Part shown: positions 59,254-64,000 of the stretch, piece by piece
Numbering within the stretch: the stretch's first letter is position 1
Layout of the letters: each line of letters begins with the position of its first letter
Assembly (NCBI GenBank): GCA_030403585.1
Contig: JAUEPE010000015.1
Span: forward strand, 1-64,000
Source: Frankia sp. RB7
GTDB taxonomy: Bacteria; Pseudomonadota; Alphaproteobacteria; Rhizobiales; Xanthobacteraceae
Length of the DNA: 64,000 bases
Direction of reading: 5' to 3'
Notes under the pieces: generated by a model
What the model was told of the DNA's origin: nothing
What the model saw: only the letters and a program-made list of their open reading frames with translations
Databases searched by the model: none
Translations under genes and position numbers: made by a program

Positions 59254-60306
59254 TCAACGCCGGCGGATGAAGCCGACGATGTCCTTGGAGAGGTTCATGG
59301 TCTCCTCGCCGATGGCACGGGCCCGATCGGCACCATCGTTCAGGATGGTGTCGATATGGCTGGGGTCGGCGACCAGGCGCTTCATCTCGCCGGCGATCGG
59401 CGCGAGCTTTGTCACGCACAGCTCCGCCAGCGCGTTCTTGAAGCTGGAGAACTGGCCGCCGCCAAACTCGCTGAGTACGCTGGCCTTGGAACGGCCGGAG
59501 AGGGCTGCGAAAATGCCGACGAGATTGTCGGCCTCGGGGCGCGCCTCCAGGCCCTTCTCTTCGCTCGGCAAAGGCTCCGGATCGGTCTTCGCCTTACGGA
59601 TCTTCTGCGCGATGGTGTCGGCGTCATCGGTCAGATTGATGCGCGAATTGTCCGACGCATCGGATTTCGACATCTTCTTGGTGCCGTCGCGCAAGCTCAT
59701 CACGCGCGTCGCCGGGCCCGTTATCAGGGGTTCTGGCAACGGGAAGAACAGGCCGTCGTTCGCGCCGTGGCTACGAATGGAATCGCCGAAGTCGTTGTTG
59801 AACTTCTGCGCGATGTCGCGCGAGAGCTCGAGATGCTGCTTCTGGTCCTCGCCGACCGGAACGTGGGTGGCGCGGTAAAGCAGAATGTCGGCGGCCATCA
59901 GCACGGGATAGTCGAACAGCCCGACCGAGGCGTTCTCGCGGTCCTTGCCGGCCTTCTCCTTGAACTGGGTCATGCGGCCGAGCCAGCCCATGCGCGCGAC
60001 GCAGTTGAAGATCCAGGCGAGCTCGGCATGGCCGGAGACCTGGCTCTGGTTGAACACGATGTGCTTCTTGGGATCGATGCCGCTCGCGATGAACGCCGCG
60101 GTCACCTCGCGGGTGTTGCGTGCGAGTTCGGCCGGGCCGCCCCAGACGTCCACGCCCTGCGTGATCGCGTGCATGTCGACGACGCAATAGATGCAGTTGT
60201 GGGTTTCCTGCATCTTCACGAAGTTGACGATGGCGCCGAGGTAGTTGCCGAGGTGCAGATTGCCGGTCGGCTGGACGCCCGAAAAAACCCGTTCAACGAA
60301 TGGCAT
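59254..60306 (-). CDS. trpS: TrpS, tryptophanyl-tRNA synthetase (350 aa)
   Basis: Class I aminoacyl-tRNA synthetase charging tRNA-Trp. The HIGH-type motif is [15 protein letters not shown] near residue 20 and KMSKS is in [14 protein letters not shown] near residue 205. The N-terminus [15 protein letters not shown] (60306) is typical; an upstream ATG adds 13 residues. Length is normal. It follows murJ by about 95 nt in the same direction, a pair common in rhizobia. Confidence 0.97.
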   Translation of the reverse strand: MPFVERVFSGVQPTGNLHLGNYLGAIVNFVKMQETHNCIYCVVDMHAITQGVDVWGGPAELARNTREVTAAFIASGIDPKKHIVFNQSQVSGHAELAWIFNCVARMGWLGRMTQFKEKAGKDRENASVGLFDYPVLMAADILLYRATHVPVGEDQKQHLELSRDIAQKFNNDFGDSIRSHGANDGLFFPLPEPLITGPATRVMSLRDGTKKMSKSDASDNSRINLTDDADTIAQKIRKAKTDPEPLPSEEKGLEARPEADNLVGIFAALSGRSKASVLSEFGGGQFSSFKNALAELCVTKLAPIAGEMKRLVADPSHIDTILNDGADRARAIGEETMNLSKDIVGFIRRR

Positions 60307-60400
60307 GGCGAGTGTTCCCAAAGGTATTCGGGCCGTCGTTTCCAACAGCGGCGCTGCCCCGTCAAGGGTAATTCGATCGACCCGCGCGGGCCGAGGTCGG

Positions 60401-61933
60401 TCAGGCGGGCCGCTTCAGGGCGTTAACCGCCTCGCGCCAGGACGCCGCGCCGAGGATTTGCAGGAGCAGGCCATAGACGGCGATTCCGGCGCCGATCTGC
60501 AAGCCCAGCACAAGGACGCGGATGAGGCCGTGGGCCTCGACCGGCACCAGCCCCGTCGTCAGCCAGAGCAGGGCGCCCATGGCGGCGGCCGCAAGCACGA
60601 TCCGCGGCAGCCGCTTTCGCGCGGCAGCATCAGACGAGAAGCCGAATTCGCTGGTGCCGTTCCGAAGCAAGGAGACAGCGCTGCTCCAGGCGCCGGCGGC
60701 GATGCTCGCGGCGATCCCGCTTGCGCCGAAGAAATGGCCGAGCACGACGGCGAGGGCCACAGCGACCACAATGCCTTTGGCGGTTGCGAGCAGCGGCGTC
60801 ATCGTGTCGCTGCGGGCAAAGAAGGCCGGCGACAGCGCCTTGATCAGCACATGCGCCGGCAGGCCCAGCGCCAGCCACATCAGTGCGCGTGCGGTCGCCG
60901 CGCTGTCCTCCGCGCCGAACGCCCCGTGCTCGAACAACAGCCGCACGATCGGATCGGCCAGTACGGCCAGGCCGAGCGTGGCGGGTAGCGCGAGCCCGGT
61001 CGCGAGCTCCAGCGCGCGCGATTCCGCATGGGCCACCGCGTCGCGGTTGCCGCTGCCGACGGCGCGCGTCAGCTCCGGCACCAGCACCGTGCCCATGGCG
61101 ACGCCGACAATGCCGAGCGGCAGCTCGATCAGGCGGTTGGCAAAATAGAGCCAGGACACGGCCGACGGCGTCGCGGATGCGATGATCGCGCCGGCCACCA
61201 TCAGCCATTGCGGGCCGGAGCTTGCGATCATGCCGGGGATCGCCTTGGCAAAGAAGCCGCGCATCTCCTTGTCGAAACTTGCGCGCAACGGTGTCGCGAG
61301 ACGCGCACTCCGCTGCGACAGCAGCATCAGGAGTTGCAGCAGGCCGGCAATGCCGACGGTCGCCGCCAGCATCCACGCGGCGAGGGACGCATCGGCGTGC
61401 CACAGCAGCAGCGCGGCGATTGCCGCGATCAGCGCGATGTTGAACAGCAGCGGCGAGAACGCCGTAAGCGCAAATCGCCCTTGCGCGTTCAGCAGCCCCA
61501 TCAGCACCGTGACCGGGCCGGCAAAGGCGAGATAAGGCAGCATCAACCGCGCGTTCTGGACGGCGAGATCGAGCGTGTTGCTGCCGACGAAGCCCGGCGC
61601 GATGATCATGATGATCAGCGGCATCAGCAGCGCGATGCCGATCGAGATCACGATCAGGGCCGCGCTGACCGTGCCGAGCACGCGCCCCGCAAAGGCAGAC
61701 GCGGCCTCTTCGCCATCGCGGTCACGGACGCGCAGCCAGGCCGGGATCAGGGCCGCATTCAAGGCTCCTTCGCTGAGCAGGCGCCGCACCACGTTGACGA
61801 GCTGGAAGGCGGCCAGAAACGCATCCGCCACGGCGCCGGTGCCGAGCAGCGCCGCGATCAGGGAATCGCGCGCAAAGCCCAGCAACCGCGAGGCCAGTGT
61901 TCCCGTCGAAACGGTCAGGAAGGAGCGGATCAT
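60401..61933 (-). CDS. murJ: MurJ, lipid II flippase (510 aa)
   Basis: MATE-like integral membrane protein that flips lipid II across the inner membrane for peptidoglycan synthesis. Multiple hydrophobic segments are evident (about 13-14, for example [20 protein letters not shown]). The N-terminal block [20 protein letters not shown] and [20 protein letters not shown], with [12 protein letters not shown], are family marks. The window also encodes the AmgK/MurU recycling enzymes, which feed the same cell wall pathway. Complete and of normal length. Confidence 0.96.
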   Translation of the reverse strand: MIRSFLTVSTGTLASRLLGFARDSLIAALLGTGAVADAFLAAFQLVNVVRRLLSEGALNAALIPAWLRVRDRDGEEAASAFAGRVLGTVSAALIVISIGIALLMPLIIMIIAPGFVGSNTLDLAVQNARLMLPYLAFAGPVTVLMGLLNAQGRFALTAFSPLLFNIALIAAIAALLLWHADASLAAWMLAATVGIAGLLQLLMLLSQRSARLATPLRASFDKEMRGFFAKAIPGMIASSGPQWLMVAGAIIASATPSAVSWLYFANRLIELPLGIVGVAMGTVLVPELTRAVGSGNRDAVAHAESRALELATGLALPATLGLAVLADPIVRLLFEHGAFGAEDSAATARALMWLALGLPAHVLIKALSPAFFARSDTMTPLLATAKGIVVAVALAVVLGHFFGASGIAASIAAGAWSSAVSLLRNGTSEFGFSSDAAARKRLPRIVLAAAAMGALLWLTTGLVPVEAHGLIRVLVLGLQIGAGIAVYGLLLQILGAASWREAVNALKRPA

Positions 61934-62118
61934 CGGACGTTAATACCATAGCGTTTTCGAGCGAAGTGGTCCCGGTTCGCGTGAAGAAATCGCGTCAAAA
62001 GAAGACTCACGTTGCTTGCCCGTGGAGGCCCGGTCGTGATAGGCCGCGAGCCAGATTTCAGGCCGACAGGAAGCGGATTTCTCCGGCAATCGCAATCCGG
62101 CAAACAGGATCAAGGTGA

Positions 62119-63120
62119 ATGGCTGACGTGAAATATGACGTTCTCGGCATCGGCAACGCGCTGTTCGACGTGCTGGTCCGGACTGATGAAGCCTTTTTGG
62201 CCAAGCACGGCATGACCAAGGGCAGCATGTCCCTGATCGACGAGGCGCGGGCCGCCGCGATCTATGCTGACATGGGCCCGGCGACGGAAGTCTCGGGCGG
62301 CTCGGCCGCCAACACCATCGTCGGCATCGGCAGCCTTGGCGCGCGTGCCGCTTATGTCGGCAAGGTCAAGGACGACCAGATCGGCATGCTGTACGTCCAC
62401 GATATCCGCGCCGCCGGCGTCGCCTTCAACACGCCCGCTGCGAAGGATGGCCCGGCCACCGGCTGCTCCTACATCCTGGTGACCGGCGACGGCGAGCGCA
62501 CCATGAACACCTATCTCGGCGCCGCGCAGGATCTGTCGCCCGCCGACATCGATCCGGCCGAGATTGCGGCTGCCAAGATCGTCTATCTCGAAGGCTATCT
62601 CTGGGATCCGCCGGGCGCCAAGGAAGCCTTCCTCAAGGCCTCCAAGATTGCTCACGAGGCTGGCCGCAAAGTGGCGCTGACACTGTCGGACTCCTTCTGC
62701 GTCGGCCGCTACCGCGACGAATTCCTGGGGCTGATGCGCAACGGCACTGCCGACATCGTGTTCGCCAACGAGTCCGAGCTGCGTTCGCTCTACGAGACCT
62801 CCGACTTCGACACCGCTCTCAAGCAGCTGCGCAACGACGTCAAGCTCGGCGTCGTCACCCGCAGCGAGAAGGGTTGCGTGGTGGTGACCCCGACGGACGC
62901 CGTCTCCGCGCCGGCCTCGCCGATCAAGCAGCTGGTCGACACCACCGGCGCGGGCGATCTGTTCGCGGCCGGCTTCCTGTACGGCCTCTCGCGCGATCTG
63001 TCGCACAAGCAGTGCGGCGAGCTCGGTGCGCTTGCGGCCGCCGAAGTGATCCAGCACATCGGCGCGCGCCCGCAGGTGTCGCTGAAGGAGCTGGCCCAGC
63101 AGCGCGGGCTGACGGTTTAA
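62119..63120 (+). CDS. PfkB-family carbohydrate kinase, probable adenosine kinase (333 aa)
   Basis: Ribokinase-superfamily sugar or nucleoside kinase. The N-terminal signature GGSAANTIVGIGSLGARAAY is near residue 57, and the anion-hole and catalytic base segment DTTGAGDLFAAGFLYGL near residue 274. The start MADVKYDVLGIGNALFDVLV and overall length (333) resemble rhizobial proteins annotated as adenosine kinase. The gene stands alone, divergent from murJ with a 185-bp gap. Substrate assignment is tentative. Confidence 0.9.
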   Translation: MADVKYDVLGIGNALFDVLVRTDEAFLAKHGMTKGSMSLIDEARAAAIYADMGPATEVSGGSAANTIVGIGSLGARAAYVGKVKDDQIGMLYVHDIRAAGVAFNTPAAKDGPATGCSYILVTGDGERTMNTYLGAAQDLSPADIDPAEIAAAKIVYLEGYLWDPPGAKEAFLKASKIAHEAGRKVALTLSDSFCVGRYRDEFLGLMRNGTADIVFANESELRSLYETSDFDTALKQLRNDVKLGVVTRSEKGCVVVTPTDAVSAPASPIKQLVDTTGAGDLFAAGFLYGLSRDLSHKQCGELGALAAAEVIQHIGARPQVSLKELAQQRGLTV

Positions 63121-63137
63121 GGCTCGCCTCTTTCAAC

Positions 63138-63224
63138 CGTCATTGCGAGCGAAGCGAAGCAATCCAGACTGCCTCAGCGGAGACACACTGGATTGCTTCG
63201 CTGCGCGCTGCGCTCGCAATGACG
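63138..63224. repeat. Dispersed palindromic repeat (GTCATTGCGAGC family)
   Basis: The left arm (63138-63165) starts CGTCATTGCGAGCGAAGC and ends GAAGCAATCC; the right arm (63190-63224) starts GGATTGCTTC and ends GCTCGCAATGACG, its inverse with a short insertion. It lies between convergent genes. A shorter relative is at 16391-16428. This is one of the best-known intergenic repeats of Bradyrhizobium. Confidence 0.85.
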
Positions 63225-63242
63225 GCCGCCGGGGTTAGCAAC

Positions 63243-64000
63243 CTAGGCCGTCTTCGCCGCCTTCAACCCCAGCCGCTGCTCGACCGCCTCGCGCATCACG
63301 AATTTCTGGATCTTTCCGGTCACGGTCATCGGAAATTCGTCGACGAACTCGACGTAGCGCGGGATCTTGTTGTGGGCGATCTGGCCATCGCAGAAGGCGC
63401 GGACCTCCTCTGCGGTCAGCGTCTCGCCTGACCTGACGCGGATCCAGGCGCACAGCTCCTCGCCATAGCGGGTGTCGGCCACGCCGAAAATCTGCACGTC
63501 CTGGATCTTCGGGTGCCGGTACAGAAATTCCTCGATCTCGCGCGGATAGAGGTTTTCGCCGCCGCGGATCACCAGGTCCTTGATGCGGCCGACGATGTTG
63601 CAATAACCCTCGTCGTCGATGGTGGCGAGATCGCCGGTGTGCATCCAGCCGTTGGCATCGAGCACGTCGCCGGTCTTTTCCTTCTCCTCCCAATAGCCCA
63701 GCATGACGCTGTAGCCGCGGGTGCAGAGCTCGCCGCGTTCGCCGCGCTTGACGATCCTGCCTTCGAGATCGACGATTTTCACCTCGACATGCGGATGAAT
63801 CCGCCCGACGGTGGAGACGCGCCGCTCGAGCGGGTCGTCTGTTGCGCTCTGGAAACTGACTGGACTGGTCTCGGTCATGCCATAGGCGATGGTGACCTCG
63901 CGCATGTTCATCTCGGTGTTGACGCGCTTCATCACCTCGATCGGGCAGGGCGCGCCGGCCATGATGCCGGTGCGCAGCGATGTCAGATTGAACGTCGCGA
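63243..64000 (-). CDS. Acyl-CoA synthetase, AMP-forming (C-terminal part, cut by window edge)
   Basis: AMP-binding enzyme that activates fatty or related acids to CoA thioesters. The frame is open from 64000 ([18 protein letters not shown]) to the stop at 63243. The adenylate motif [16 protein letters not shown], the hinge [20 protein letters not shown] and the C-terminal catalytic Lys region [14 protein letters not shown] are present. The preceding N-terminal half, including the P-loop, is outside the window, so the exact subtype (medium-chain or other) cannot be decided. Convergent with the PfkB kinase, with a repeat between. Confidence 0.9.
   Translation of the reverse strand, partial: ATFNLTSLRTGIMAGAPCPIEVMKRVNTEMNMREVTIAYGMTETSPVSFQSATDDPLERRVSTVGRIHPHVEVKIVDLEGRIVKRGERGELCTRGYSVMLGYWEEKEKTGDVLDANGWMHTGDLATIDDEGYCNIVGRIKDLVIRGGENLYPREIEEFLYRHPKIQDVQIFGVADTRYGEELCAWIRVRSGETLTAEEVRAFCDGQIAHNKIPRYVEFVDEFPMTVTGKIQKFVMREAVEQRLGLKAAKTA

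Overview
The window is an ordinary chromosomal stretch of a GC-rich alphaproteobacterium, most likely Bradyrhizobium or a close relative. The indications are an Irr protein with a GCPW heme motif next to fabA-fabB-fabI, AddAB in place of RecBCD, a DivL-type tyrosine kinase homologue, the rimP-nusA-ylxR-infB-rbfA-truB-rpsO-pnp block, and several families of intergenic palindromic repeats. I see no rRNA, tRNA, CRISPR array, prophage or insertion sequence. About 54 protein genes are supported; two are cut by the window ends (addA at the left, an acyl-CoA synthetase at the right).

Layout. 1-10.6 kb (minus strand): divL -> tsaE-amgK fusion -> pilZ -> murU -> addB -> addA, which joins cell-cycle signalling, tRNA t6A synthesis, peptidoglycan recycling and double-strand break repair. 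10.9-15.2 kb (minus): ubiE -> ubiB -> coaBC -> dut, with mutM divergent. CoaBC carries an N-terminal antitoxin-like ribbon-helix-helix domain, and a perfect palindrome lies directly in front of its gene. 16.4-25.3 kb: accessory metabolism and regulation (orphan ParA, gamma-glutamyltransferase, a degenerate trypsin-like protein, ThiF/MoeB, aldo-keto reductase with a divergent LysR regulator, a hydroxyacid dehydrogenase, an SH3 protein). 25.3-28.9 kb: irr divergent from fabA-fabB-fabI. 29-33.7 kb: a secreted protein next to a GST remnant, then GNAT and OxyR divergent from katG. 33.7-44.1 kb (minus): the translation and RNA-decay block. 44.4-47.9 kb: a DUF2336 protein, trmB, an M20 peptidase, an XRE regulator. 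48.1-56.4 kb (minus): tsaB -> rimI -> fur -> HAD phosphatase -> miaB -> phoH -> ybeY -> corC -> lnt. 56.4-64 kb: a soluble three-PAS chemoreceptor, an NFU protein, trpS, murJ, a PfkB sugar/adenosine kinase and the acyl-CoA synthetase.

The regulators connect. Fur, Irr and OxyR are all encoded here. The irr upstream region has Fur-type hexamer repeats and an Irr-box-like dyad, and an almost identical dyad lies in front of katG. DivL belongs to the CtrA pathway, and two CtrA-like boxes (TTAA-N7-TTAA) lie upstream of rimP-nusA and of the chemoreceptor gene.

The best candidate for something undescribed is the antitoxin-CoaBC fusion with its FitA-like operator. It suggests that a coenzyme A biosynthesis enzyme may repress its own operon.
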